DNA of 64,000 nucleotides from Rugosibacter aromaticivorans (lineage in GTDB: Bacteria; Pseudomonadota; Gammaproteobacteria; Burkholderiales; Rhodocyclaceae). The notes under the pieces are model-generated. The model worked only from the letters and a program-made list of their open reading frames with translations, did not search any database and was not told where the DNA came from. The first letter of the stretch is position 1, and every line of letters begins with the position of its first letter. This document shows, one piece after another, positions 17,524 through 26,203 of the stretch. The stretch spans positions 248,001-312,000 of the forward strand of contig NZ_CP010554.1 of the NCBI RefSeq assembly GCF_000934545.1, given 5' to 3'. The position numbers and the translations under genes are program-made.

Positions 17524-18008
17524 GTGACTACCAGCTGACCCGTAATACGTTTGGCCAGTTAGTGCTGACTACGACCGCAGGGGCGGTTTATGAGGACGTA
17601 GTGCCGGTGCGGGCTTTTGCGCTTTCCGCGCCCGATGAGGGCATCGCCCTGGTGGACCGCCACGGGCGTGAGTTGTGGTGGCTGACGCGGCTTGCCGAGT
17701 GTGCGCCGCCTGTGCGTCTGCTGATCGAAGAAGCCTTGGCCGAGCGGGATTTCATGCCGGAAATTCTCGCTATCCGTAAAGTATCGACCTATGCCACGCC
17801 AAGCCGCTGGCAGGTGGAGACGGATCGCGGCTCGACCACGCTGACGCTAAAAAGTGAAGACGATATTCGGCGTTTAAAGTTCGGCAGTCACTCCAATGCC
17901 CAACCCAATGGCCTACTCATTGCTGACAGCCATGGCTTGCAATTTCTGATTCGCGATCGCACAAAGCTTGACCGCACTAGCCAGCATTTTCTGAGTCGCT
18001 TTTTATAG
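17520..18008 (+). CDS. Cyanophycin-associated DUF1854 protein
   Basis: A 162-residue protein of the DUF1854 family, which in betaproteobacteria regularly follows the cyanophycin-associated ABC transporter. Visible family features are YEDVVPVRAFALSAPDEGIALVD, HGRELWWL, and a C-terminal LLIADSHGLQFLIRD. No enzymatic motif, membrane helix or signal peptide is seen. Its start overlaps the ABC gene stop (ATGA), so it is translationally coupled. The function is unknown; a role in cyanophycin handling is inferred only from conserved neighbourhood. Confidence 0.85.
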   Translation: MSDYQLTRNTFGQLVLTTTAGAVYEDVVPVRAFALSAPDEGIALVDRHGRELWWLTRLAECAPPVRLLIEEALAERDFMPEILAIRKVSTYATPSRWQVETDRGSTTLTLKSEDDIRRLKFGSHSNAQPNGLLIADSHGLQFLIRDRTKLDRTSQHFLSRFL

Positions 18009-18040
18009 GTTGTTTTGTGGCCGTTTTTTTGTAGTTAGCT

Positions 18041-18141
18041 TGCCGTCCTCCAAGAGGACTTTTCCAAAATTTTGCGCCGTATCACCAGCGCCGACTTTTT
18101 TCAGCACCGTCCAAAACGGACTTTTGAATCCGCCTCTGGAC
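18041..18141 (-). repeat. Best-kept intergenic copy of the dispersed element
   Basis: On the minus strand the order is: module B remnant (GTCCAGAGGCGGATTC), a small GTCC/GGAC hairpin, the core AAAAAAGTCGGCGCTGG plus TGATACGGCGCAAAAT, and the terminal hairpin GTCCTC-TTG-GAGGAC. It fills the gap between DUF1854 and the PIN gene and defines the layout used to recognise other copies. Confidence 0.75.
18045..18064 (+). terminator. Element-derived Rho-independent terminator after DUF1854
   Basis: GTCCTC-CAA-GAGGAC stem followed by TTTT, 36 bases after the DUF1854 stop. A second weaker hairpin with the same GTCC...GGACTTTT end occurs at about 18109-18125. Both belong to the dispersed element. Confidence 0.55.
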
Positions 18142-18150
18142 AAGACTTTT

Positions 18151-18663
18151 TTAGAATGTCGCGAGCGCAGCCTCGGGGGTGAGTATGCGAAACAGATTGC
18201 GCAACCGGTCACGCCGCGCCAGCACCAGCAGGGCTTTGTCGCTAGTCACCAGCCAATCGGCCGAGCTATCCCGTGCTGCTTCGAGAAATTTTTGATCATC
18301 AGGGTCTTGGCATTGCGGCAAAGCAGATGTGCTGGCGGCCGCGCCTACCGCAAGCAGCGTTGGGGCGAGCGTGACGCAGCGGGCGTAGTGGGTGTATGCC
18401 GCGTGTCGCTCGGCGCACGCCAAACCAAACTGCGGATAAGCCAGCACCCGCTCGAATTCAGCCAGGCAGGAGTCGCTGCTGACAGCGCACCATTGTCCGT
18501 TCTCGATGCGCTCGCGTAGCGCGGTAAAGCGGCTATCGGCAAAAACATACAGCGAGACCAATACATTCGTATCCAGCACTACCCGCAAACTCTTGCGGGT
18601 AGTGCTGTCAATGGGTTGATCAGCGAATGAGGCAGCGATTTGCCCTGATAAACCTAAAGTCAC
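18151..18663 (-). CDS. PIN-domain putative toxin-like nuclease
   Basis: A 170-residue PIN-domain protein of the putative toxin-antitoxin PIN family. The first acidic active-site residue is in VVLDTNVLVS (about residue 30). A further acid follows in LAEFERVL, and the C-terminal pair is in QDPDDQKFLEAA and ADWLVTSDKALL. This suggests a Mg-dependent RNase. No antitoxin gene is adjacent. It starts at a GTG nine bases after the PHA synthase stop, so it may be the last gene of that transcript. The repeat copy begins ten bases after its stop. Confidence 0.75.
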   Translation of the reverse strand: MTLGLSGQIAASFADQPIDSTTRKSLRVVLDTNVLVSLYVFADSRFTALRERIENGQWCAVSSDSCLAEFERVLAYPQFGLACAERHAAYTHYARCVTLAPTLLAVGAAASTSALPQCQDPDDQKFLEAARDSSADWLVTSDKALLVLARRDRLRNLFRILTPEAALATF

Positions 18664-18672
18664 GTGGGTGGG

Positions 18673-20493
18673 TCAAGCCTGCACGTCAAGACGGAGCTTG
18701 GCATAGGAGCCAGGTGCGTCGTCCAGCACCTTGAATTTGCCTTTGACGGGGTGGCGCGCTGGCACTTGTTCGCTGTTCAGCTGCGTAATCCAGGTCTGCC
18801 AGTCGGTCCACCATGAGCCTTCGTGTTTTTTGGCAGCACTTAGCCAATCATCCGCGCTGGCGGGCAAGGTTTTTTTCTTGCCGCCGCGTTTTTCTTCATG
18901 CGTCCAGTAGCCATATTTTCCGGCACTCGGGGGGTTGACGATGCCGGCAATATGCCCCGAGCCGCCGAGCACGAAGCGCACCGGGCCGCTGAATAAGGCC
19001 GTACCCAGATAGGTGCTTTTCCAGGGTGCGATATGGTCTTCAATAGTGGAAATAAAATAACTGGGCGTGGTGACTTTTGTGAGGTCAATTGGCGTATCGA
19101 GCAGGGTGATACCGCCCGGTTCCTTGAGCAGATTTTTCAGATACATGTTGCGCAAATACTCGCTATGCATTTTGTAAGGCATGCGCGTGGAATCCGAGTT
19201 CCAGTAGAGAAGATCAAAGGGGAAGGGGGCTTTGCCCATCAGGTAGTTATTCACCACAAACGACCAGATTAAATCGTTCGAGCGCAGCATGTTAAAGGCG
19301 CTGGCCATTTCACTGCCGTCCAGATAGCCGCGCTCTTGCATTTTCTTCTCGAGTGAGGTGACTTGACTGTCGTCAATGAACACGCCCAGATCGCCCGGCT
19401 GTGAAAAATCAAGCATGGTGACAAAGAATGTTGCCGAAGCGATGCGCTGGTCTTTTTTTGCAGCCATGTAGCCCATGGTGGAAGCGAGCAGCGTGCCGCC
19501 CAGGCAATACCCGATCAGGTTAATTTCTTTTTCGCTCGTTTGTTTGCACACGGCGTCGATCGCTGCGAGTGAGCCTTCTGAAAGGTAATCGGCAAAACTT
19601 TTTTCTGCCAGGCGAGCATCCGGATTGACCCAGGAAATCACAAACACCGAATGCCCCTGATCGGTGGCCCATTTAATGAATGAATTGGCAGGACGCAGAT
19701 CAAGGATGTAATACTTATTGATCCAGGGCGGAATAATCAGCAGCGGACGCTTGAATTGCTCTTTGGTCGTTGGCTCGAACTGCAATAACTGGATCAGCTC
19801 ATTCTGGAAAACGACTTTACCCGGTGTGGCCCCAACATTTTTCCCGAGCGTAAAAGCTTGCGGGTCGGCCATCTTGATGCGCAACTGACCATCGCCTGCT
19901 TCGATGTCGCGCAGCAGATTGTTAAACCCGTTAAGCAGGTTCTGGCCGTGGGTATCCATTGTTTCGCGGACAACCGCAGGGTTGGTCATAGCGAAGTTGG
20001 ACGGGGAGAGTGCATCAACAAATTGATGGGTAAAAAAGTTCACTTTCTGTTGTGCATGGGCATCCAGCCCATCAACGTCGCTGACTATATCGTAAATATG
20101 GCGTGCGGTGACAAGATAGCTTTGTTTGATGAAGTCAAATAAAAAGCTTTCGTCCCACTGGGTATCCTTGAAGCGGTTATCGCCTTTTGGCGGAGTCACC
20201 AGGGGTGATGTCTCAGAACCCATGGCGCGTAGCATCGCGTGTTGCCACAGAGAAAGGTAATCCCAAGCCAGGCTCATTTGCGCTTGCGCCAGTTTGTGGG
20301 GGTTGGCGAGCACTTTGGAGAACATGTCGGTAAATGCCTGCATCACCCCTAAGTCGTCTGCCGGAGGTGTGATGCCTTTTTGTATCTGGCGTTGCATATG
20401 TTCTGTAATCAGCTTTGCCGCCCGCTGGGCTACCTCCGCATACATATTGGCAGGGTTCTGTGGGGCCGGAAGTTGTGGCGCTTGGTTCGACAT
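18673..20493 (-). CDS. phaC: Class I poly(3-hydroxyalkanoate) synthase
   Basis: A 606-residue class I PHA synthase, polymerising (R)-3-hydroxyacyl-CoA on the surface of storage granules. The catalytic cysteine is in the lipase-like box NLIGYCLGGTLL. The conserved aspartate and histidine of the triad are expected in TTPSYFISTIEDHIAPW and GGSGHIAGIVNPP. The N-terminal 200 residues are the usual variable granule-association region. The metallo-hydrolase gene lies eight bases upstream, and the PIN gene follows. No phaA, phaB or phasin gene is in the window. Confidence 0.92.
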   Translation of the reverse strand: MSNQAPQLPAPQNPANMYAEVAQRAAKLITEHMQRQIQKGITPPADDLGVMQAFTDMFSKVLANPHKLAQAQMSLAWDYLSLWQHAMLRAMGSETSPLVTPPKGDNRFKDTQWDESFLFDFIKQSYLVTARHIYDIVSDVDGLDAHAQQKVNFFTHQFVDALSPSNFAMTNPAVVRETMDTHGQNLLNGFNNLLRDIEAGDGQLRIKMADPQAFTLGKNVGATPGKVVFQNELIQLLQFEPTTKEQFKRPLLIIPPWINKYYILDLRPANSFIKWATDQGHSVFVISWVNPDARLAEKSFADYLSEGSLAAIDAVCKQTSEKEINLIGYCLGGTLLASTMGYMAAKKDQRIASATFFVTMLDFSQPGDLGVFIDDSQVTSLEKKMQERGYLDGSEMASAFNMLRSNDLIWSFVVNNYLMGKAPFPFDLLYWNSDSTRMPYKMHSEYLRNMYLKNLLKEPGGITLLDTPIDLTKVTTPSYFISTIEDHIAPWKSTYLGTALFSGPVRFVLGGSGHIAGIVNPPSAGKYGYWTHEEKRGGKKKTLPASADDWLSAAKKHEGSWWTDWQTWITQLNSEQVPARHPVKGKFKVLDDAPGSYAKLRLDVQA

Positions 20494-20501
20494 GGTTTCC
20501 C

Positions 20502-21515
20502 CTAACTGGTAAAGCGAATCAAGTCGGTATTTTCTAAACGTTGCATTTTTCCTGCATGTACCAGATAGTTCAAATGGGCGATAGCTTCACCCATGGCAAA
20601 CATGGTTTGATGCGGGTCGCTGAATTCGCGCTCAAACAGGGCAGGAATGATTTCGGCGGCACTAAACGCATTGCCTTTACAGGCGTTAAGCAAAATCTCA
20701 CAACGCTCAGCATGATGCGTATGCAGTTGCGCGACACGGCCGTGTAATCCACGAAAGGGTCTGCCGTGCGAAGGCAGCACCAGCGTGTCGGGTGGTAACT
20801 CAAGAAAGCGATCAATGGAATCAAGAAACAGCTTCAACGGGTTGCCGTAAGGATTCGCCGGGTGCACCGAGATGTTGGTGGAAATGCGCGGCAACAACAT
20901 GTCACCAGAAATCAGTACGTGCAATTCATCGCAATACAGGCTCATATGTTCAGCCGCATGACCATAGCCAACGATGGTGCGCCAGTCATGTTTGCCAATA
21001 CGCAGGACATCATCCGCAAACAGCTGGTGGTAGCGCTCGGGCAATGCAGGCACGCCACTCTTGTAAGCATTGCCGCGCTGCTCAAAGGCTGCTGCGCTGG
21101 CTTGACTCAACCCATGACTGATAAAAAATTTGATCAGATCAGTCGTTGAAAAGGGGCTGATACCGGCATTAATTAATTTTGCGGTGAGGTAATCCCCCTG
21201 CGACATCCAGAGGGGTGTTCCTTTCTCCTGCTCCAACCAGCTGGCCATGCCGACATGATCGGGATGCAGATGGGTAACGATGGCGCGAGTGAGTGTGCGG
21301 TGCGCTAAAAGCGTGTTCCATGCGTCACGTACCTCCGGCGTTGCAATGCCGGTGTCGACAGTTGCGTATCCCGCTCCTTCAGCGAGCAACCATAAATTGA
21401 TATGGTTCAAGGCAAACGGCAGCGGCATGCAGATCCATTCAATGCCCGGCATAATCGGAACAGCAATGCCTGCGGCAGGTGAGGTGTCGTGCGAGTAAAT
21501 CAGTGGCGCGTTCAT
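20502..21515 (-). CDS. MBL-fold metallo-hydrolase
   Basis: A 337-residue metallo-beta-lactamase-fold hydrolase. The zinc motif is THLHPDHVGMASWL (HxHxDH, about residue 80), with further ligands in GYGHAAEHMSLY and LISGDML, and VLPSHGRPF as the last histidine. The C-terminal extension (about residues 230-337) includes helices typical of the glyoxalase-II-like/LACTB2 relatives. Its substrate is unknown; a thioester is a plausible type. It is the first gene before phaC with eight bases between, so both are probably transcribed together. Confidence 0.8.
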   Translation of the reverse strand: MNAPLIYSHDTSPAAGIAVPIMPGIEWICMPLPFALNHINLWLLAEGAGYATVDTGIATPEVRDAWNTLLAHRTLTRAIVTHLHPDHVGMASWLEQEKGTPLWMSQGDYLTAKLINAGISPFSTTDLIKFFISHGLSQASAAAFEQRGNAYKSGVPALPERYHQLFADDVLRIGKHDWRTIVGYGHAAEHMSLYCDELHVLISGDMLLPRISTNISVHPANPYGNPLKLFLDSIDRFLELPPDTLVLPSHGRPFRGLHGRVAQLHTHHAERCEILLNACKGNAFSAAEIIPALFEREFSDPHQTMFAMGEAIAHLNYLVHAGKMQRLENTDLIRFTS

Positions 21516-21782
21516 GGGGGAAGTTTTTCGTCGGCTTGTTGCCCTGCTATAGTATTTGGAATCAGAATAAAACGTGGATGAGGTTGTTTGGTAAACCCTG
21601 TTTTACTAAGTGGTTAGGCATGCGTGCCATGTTATCGGATTTTCACTGTCCCGGCTGTCCGTCAGGTTGTCGGGCGTTGCGTATCGAACGGCACAGCCCG
21701 TGTCGTTTGCAGTATTAACAAGAAGGCCAACAAAGAAGACAAGCAGAAGACAAACAGAAGACAAACACAGGGAACATCGACC

Positions 21783-22982
21783 ATGATAGGACTGGATTTT
21801 AATCTCGGCGAAGATATCGACGCACTACGCGATGCGGTGTGGCAGTTTGCTAAAAAAGAGATTGCGCCACGGGCAGCACAGATTGATCAAGACAATGTTT
21901 TTCCGGAGGACCTCTGGCGTAAGCTGGGTGCCATGGGCTTGTTGGGCATCAGTGTGGAAGAAGCCTATGGCGGCATGGCGATGGGGTATCTGGCGCATAT
22001 CGTGGCGCTGGAAGAAATCTCTCGAGCCTCTGCGTCGGTCGGGCTTTCGTATGGCGCTCACTCTAATCTTTGTGTGAATCAGTTGCGGCGCAACGGAACC
22101 GAAGCCCAGAAAAAAACCTTTCTGCCGCGCCTTATTTCTGGCGAGCATGTTGGCGCCTTGGCGATGTCGGAGCCTAATGCTGGTTCTGACGTGGTTTCCA
22201 TGACGCTGAAGGCAGATAAAAAAGGCGACCGCTTCGTTCTCAATGGCTCGAAAATGTGGATTACCAATGGGGGCGACGCCGATGTGCTGATTGTCTATGC
22301 CAAAACAGATGCAGCGGCCGGTGCAAAAGGCATTACGGCCTTCATCATAGAAAAAGGTTTTGCCGGGCTTACTGCGGGGCCTCACCTGGACAAACTGGGC
22401 ATGCGTGGTTCAAACACTTTCCCGCTGTTTTTCGACGATTGTGAAGTGCCTGCCGAGAATGTGCTGGGGCAGGTGGGCGAGGGCGTCAAGGTGTTGATGA
22501 GCGGGCTGGACTATGAGCGCGCGGTGCTCTCTGGCGGGCCGCTGGGCATCATGGCCGCGTGCATGGACGTGGTGTTGCCTTACCTGCACGAGCGCAAACA
22601 GTTCAATCAGGCCATCGGTGAGTTTCAGTTGATGCAGGGCAAGCTGGCCGATATGTACACCACCTGGCAAGCGACGCGCTCGTATGTGTATGCGGTAGGT
22701 CGCATATGTGACAGGATGAGCCATCCAGATCATGCGGCAAGCAGCTCGCCGCATCAATCAAGGCCGCTGCGCAAAGAAGCCGCCGGGGCTATTTTGTATG
22801 CCGCAGAAAAAGCCACCTGGATGGCCGGTGAGGCTATCCAGATTCTGGGGGGTAATGGATATATCAATGACTACCCGGCCGGCCGTTTGTGGCGTGATGC
22901 CAAACTCTATGAGATTGGTGCGGGCACATCGGAAATTCGCCGCGCGCTTATCGGCCGCGAACTTTTTAATGAAACGCGGTGA
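21783..22982 (+). CDS. liuA: Isovaleryl-CoA dehydrogenase
   Basis: A 399-residue FAD acyl-CoA dehydrogenase converting isovaleryl-CoA to 3-methylcrotonyl-CoA in leucine breakdown. Family signatures include [31 protein letters not shown], and [16 protein letters not shown], where the glutamate is the isovaleryl-CoA-type catalytic base. The end [20 protein letters not shown] is diagnostic. The start ATG at 21783 gives [19 protein letters not shown], as in homologues; longer in-frame versions run into non-coding sequence. About 12 residues ([14 protein letters not shown]) between CDR and LRKEAAGAI are extra relative to the family and carry a DNA hairpin. Confidence 0.92.
   Translation: MIGLDFNLGEDIDALRDAVWQFAKKEIAPRAAQIDQDNVFPEDLWRKLGAMGLLGISVEEAYGGMAMGYLAHIVALEEISRASASVGLSYGAHSNLCVNQLRRNGTEAQKKTFLPRLISGEHVGALAMSEPNAGSDVVSMTLKADKKGDRFVLNGSKMWITNGGDADVLIVYAKTDAAAGAKGITAFIIEKGFAGLTAGPHLDKLGMRGSNTFPLFFDDCEVPAENVLGQVGEGVKVLMSGLDYERAVLSGGPLGIMAACMDVVLPYLHERKQFNQAIGEFQLMQGKLADMYTTWQATRSYVYAVGRICDRMSHPDHAASSSPHQSRPLRKEAAGAILYAAEKATWMAGEAIQILGGNGYINDYPAGRLWRDAKLYEIGAGTSEIRRALIGRELFNETR
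22713..22765. repeat. Hairpin-bearing in-frame insertion in liuA
   Basis: ATGCGGC-9 nt-GCCGCAT (22732-22754) is a perfect 7-bp inverted repeat inside a stretch that encodes residues absent from related dehydrogenases. It does not match the family A core, so it could be another small element or ordinary length variation. Confidence 0.4.
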
Positions 22983-23013
22983 AATACCGTGCGCGACAGT
23001 GAGGTAAAACGAT

Positions 23014-23655
23014 ATGCTTTCAGCGGCTGATTCGGCGATTGATGCGTCTATTAATAATTTAGCCATTGAATTCTGGTTTGATTTTTCATCGCCCTATTCT
23101 TATTTGGCGGCAGAAAAAATAGATGCACTGGCGGCCAGCTATCAGCGCATCGTGCATTGGCATCCGATTTTGCTTGGCGCAATATTCCAGATAACCAACA
23201 CCGTACCGTTAGTGCAGCTGCCGCTCAAAGGCGACTATAGCGTGCGTGATTTTTCGCGGTCCGCGCGGTTTTTTGGCTTGCCATTCACCATGCCGTCTAA
23301 ATTTCCGCTGCCGACACAGCTGGCTGCACGGGCGTATTACTGGCTCTGCGAACGTGATGTAACAATGGCGCATAACTTTGCCCGTGCAGTATTTCGTGCG
23401 CTGTTTGTGGATGATCGGGATATTTCTGATTTGGCGGTTGTGTGTGACGTTGCTGCCACGATGGGACTTGATGCCGATGCCTTATCGCTTGCCGTGGCGC
23501 AGCCCGAAGTCAAAGCGCGTCTGAAAAGTGAAACCGATGCGGCGATTCTCCAGGGCGTGTTTGGTGCGCCTTTTTTCATGGTGAATAATGAGCCCTTCTG
23601 GGGTGCCGACCGGTTAACTCAACTTGAGAAGTGGCTTGCCACAGGGGGTTTTTAG
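23014..23655 (+). CDS. DsbA-family 2-hydroxychromene-2-carboxylate isomerase-like protein
   Basis: A 213-residue thioredoxin-fold protein of the 2-hydroxychromene-2-carboxylate isomerase/kappa-class GST group. It has the N-terminal [18 protein letters not shown], where a serine takes the place of the DsbA cysteine. The C-terminal [21 protein letters not shown] is the glutathione-site part. Such enzymes use glutathione, for example in naphthalene pathways, but many have unknown substrates. It lies between isovaleryl-CoA dehydrogenase and the carboxylase beta subunit, and its stop overlaps the next start. A role in the leucine pathway is not established. Confidence 0.8.
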   Translation: MLSAADSAIDASINNLAIEFWFDFSSPYSYLAAEKIDALAASYQRIVHWHPILLGAIFQITNTVPLVQLPLKGDYSVRDFSRSARFFGLPFTMPSKFPLPTQLAARAYYWLCERDVTMAHNFARAVFRALFVDDRDISDLAVVCDVAATMGLDADALSLAVAQPEVKARLKSETDAAILQGVFGAPFFMVNNEPFWGADRLTQLEKWLATGGF

Positions 23656-25274
23656 TGTCTGTTATTCAATCAGCTGTACATGCCCGGAGTGACGAATTCA
23701 AGGCGAATGCCGCTGCCATGCGCGTGCTGATCGACGACTTGCACGAAAAGTCGGCGCTGGTGACACGGGGCGGTTCTGAGCAAGCCCGCGCCAAACATCT
23801 TGCGCGGGGCAAACTATTGCCACGTGAACGTGTTGATGCGCTGCTCGACCCGGGCTCAGCATTTCTTGAACTTTCCACCCTCGCGGCGTATGGCATGTAC
23901 GGCGAGAATCATGGCAATGAAGTGCCTTCTGCAGGCGTGATTACAGGCATTGGCCGTGTTCGCGGGGTGGAGTGCATGATTGTGGCGAATGATGCCACCG
24001 TCAAAGGCGGAACCTACTACCCGATGACGGTGAAAAAGCATTTGCGGGCGCAAGAAATTGCCCAGCAAAATCGCCTGCCCTGTATTTATCTGGTGGATTC
24101 TGGCGGTGCTTTTCTGCCTGCCCAGGATGATGTTTTTCCAGATCGTGATCACTTCGGTCGCATTTTTTTCAACCAGGCCACCATGAGTGCAGCAGGCATT
24201 CCGCAAATCGCGGTAGTCATGGGCTCATGCACGGCAGGTGGCGCGTATGTGCCTGCGATGAGTGATGAAAGCATCATCGTCAAAAATCAGGGCACTATTT
24301 TTCTGGGCGGCCCGCCGCTAGTGAAAGCTGCCACGGGTGAGGTCGTGAGTGTTGAGGATCTGGGCGGTGGGGATGTGCATACGCGTATCTCTGGCGTTTG
24401 TGATCATCTGGCAGAAACCGATCACCATGCGTTGTCGATTGCGCGGGGAATTGTGGGTAATCTCAACTGGCAAAAACCGGTGACGCTCGATCTGGCAACA
24501 CCCGAAGAACCGCTGTATGACCCTTCAGAACTGCTGGGAGTGATTCCGGCAGATACCAAAAAACCGTATGACGTGAAGGAAGTCATTGCCCGTTTGGTGG
24601 ATGGCTCACGTTTTGATGAATTCAAGGCGCGCTATGGCACAACCCTGGTGACGGGTTTTGCCCGATTGCATGGCTACCCGATTGGCATTGTGGCCAATAA
24701 CGGCATTTTGTTTTCCGAATCGGCGCTCAAGGGGGCACATTTCATCGAGCTGTGTGCTCAGCGGGGCATTCCGTTAGTGTTCTTGCAGAACATCACAGGG
24801 TTTATGGTCGGTCGCAAATATGAAAACGGCGGCATTGCCAAAGATGGCGCAAAGCTGGTTATGGCCGTAGCCAACGCGCAGGTGCCGAAATTCACAATGA
24901 TTATCGGTGGCTCATTTGGTGCCGGTAATTACGGGATGTGTGGCCGCGCTTTTTCTCCCCGCATGCTATGGATGTGGCCCAATGCGCGTATTAGCGTCAT
25001 GGGCGGCGAGCAGGCAGCGTCGGTGCTGGCGACTGTCAAGCGCGATGGTTTTGACGCCGCAGGCAAACCCTGGAGTGCGGCAGAAGAAGCGGCTTTCAAA
25101 GAGCCCATCAGGGCGCAGTATGAAGCACAAGGGCATCCATATTACGCCACAGCGCGCTTGTGGGACGATGGTGTGATTGACCCAACGCAATCTCGGCAGA
25201 CCTTGGCGCTGGGTATTTCTGCCGCGCTCAATGCGCCGATTCAGCCCACGCAGTTTGGCATTTTCCGGATGTAA
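23655..25274 (+). CDS. liuB: Methylcrotonyl-CoA carboxylase beta (carboxyltransferase) subunit
   Basis: A 539-residue carboxyltransferase of 3-methylcrotonyl-CoA carboxylase. Features: [25 protein letters not shown] near the start, [42 protein letters not shown] for the acyl-CoA site, and [18 protein letters not shown] with [15 protein letters not shown] near the end. The GTG at 23655 overlaps the preceding stop (TAGTG) and gives the expected length. Residues 30-38 (EKSALVTRG) are encoded by DNA that matches the dispersed-element core over 18 bases, yet no extra length is seen there. It pairs with the biotin-carrying alpha subunit downstream. Confidence 0.92.
   Translation: MSVIQSAVHARSDEFKANAAAMRVLIDDLHEKSALVTRGGSEQARAKHLARGKLLPRERVDALLDPGSAFLELSTLAAYGMYGENHGNEVPSAGVITGIGRVRGVECMIVANDATVKGGTYYPMTVKKHLRAQEIAQQNRLPCIYLVDSGGAFLPAQDDVFPDRDHFGRIFFNQATMSAAGIPQIAVVMGSCTAGGAYVPAMSDESIIVKNQGTIFLGGPPLVKAATGEVVSVEDLGGGDVHTRISGVCDHLAETDHHALSIARGIVGNLNWQKPVTLDLATPEEPLYDPSELLGVIPADTKKPYDVKEVIARLVDGSRFDEFKARYGTTLVTGFARLHGYPIGIVANNGILFSESALKGAHFIELCAQRGIPLVFLQNITGFMVGRKYENGGIAKDGAKLVMAVANAQVPKFTMIIGGSFGAGNYGMCGRAFSPRMLWMWPNARISVMGGEQAASVLATVKRDGFDAAGKPWSAAEEAAFKEPIRAQYEAQGHPYYATARLWDDGVIDPTQSRQTLALGISAALNAPIQPTQFGIFRM
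23746..23768 (+). repeat. Dispersed element core within liuB, no length change
   Basis: AAAAGTCGGCGCTGGTGA followed by CACGG matches the family core over its first 18 bases, read in a different frame (KSALVTR) from most copies. The encoded region has normal family length. Confidence 0.55.
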
Positions 25275-25340
25275 TACGCCGCCAGTTGTTTTGACGCAAA
25301 AACTAATTTTTTGAATACATTGGGTGAGGCAAATGAAAAT

Positions 25341-26138
25341 ATGTATCAAACCATCCTGACAGAAGTGGATGCCGGGGTTGGCATCATTACGCTGAATTGC
25401 GCAGAGCGGCATAACGCGTTTGACGATGTATTGATTGGCGAGCTGACACAAGCTATTGCGGCGATGACGCAGGATGCTGCCGTGCGCGTCATCGTGTTAT
25501 CGAGCAGCGGGAAAAGTTTTTGCGCGGGTGCTGATTTGAACTGGATGCGGCGTGCGGCAAATTACTCGGATGCCGAAAATTTACGCGATGCTCGCGCACT
25601 GGCCGAGATGCTGCGTTGTCTGGCGCAATGCCCCAAACCGACGATTGCCCGCGTGCAAGGTCCGGCCTATGCCGGCGGCGTGGGGCTGGTGGCGTGCTGC
25701 GATATTGCAATTGCCGTGTTTGATGCGCAATTTTCTTTGCCAGAAGTTCGCATTGGCATTGTGCCGGCCACCATTAGTCCCTATGTCATCAGTGCGATCG
25801 GTAAGCGCCATGCGCATCGCTATATGCTGACAGCAGAGCGCTTTTCAGCGGCGGTAGCGTATCGTATAGGGCTGGTGCATGAATTGGTAGCGGATGAGGC
25901 AGCGCTAGATAACGCCATTGGAGAAATTGTCGAGGACCTGCTGAAGAACGCGCCTGATGCATCGGCCGAATGCAAATCGCTAATCACCGCAGTGGCTAAC
26001 AAGCCACTTACGCCAGACATCATTGAGGACACTGCGCAGCGCATCACGCGTCTGCGCGCCAGTACCGAAGGCCGTGAAGGTATGCGTGCCTTCTTGGAAA
26101 AACGCAAACCACATTGGGCGGCTAATGAGACTTTTTAA
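25341..26138 (+). CDS. liuC: Enoyl-CoA hydratase family, probable methylglutaconyl-CoA hydratase
   Basis: A 265-residue crotonase-fold protein. The oxyanion-hole segments are SSSGKSFCAGADLNWM and VQGPAYAGGVGLVACCDIAIA, and the second region FSLPEVRIGIVPATISPYV carries the catalytic glutamate. Position between the two carboxylase subunits points to 3-methylglutaconyl-CoA hydratase, making HMG-CoA. The ATG at 25341 is preferred, with GAGG about ten bases before it; a TTG at 25311 would add ten residues. Confidence 0.87.
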   Translation: MYQTILTEVDAGVGIITLNCAERHNAFDDVLIGELTQAIAAMTQDAAVRVIVLSSSGKSFCAGADLNWMRRAANYSDAENLRDARALAEMLRCLAQCPKPTIARVQGPAYAGGVGLVACCDIAIAVFDAQFSLPEVRIGIVPATISPYVISAIGKRHAHRYMLTAERFSAAVAYRIGLVHELVADEAALDNAIGEIVEDLLKNAPDASAECKSLITAVANKPLTPDIIEDTAQRITRLRASTEGREGMRAFLEKRKPHWAANETF

Positions 26139-26203
26139 CGCCATAATGCCACGGCCATACCAGATTACTCGGGCGCGTTAAATGACTGCACAGGGTTGAC
26201 ACG

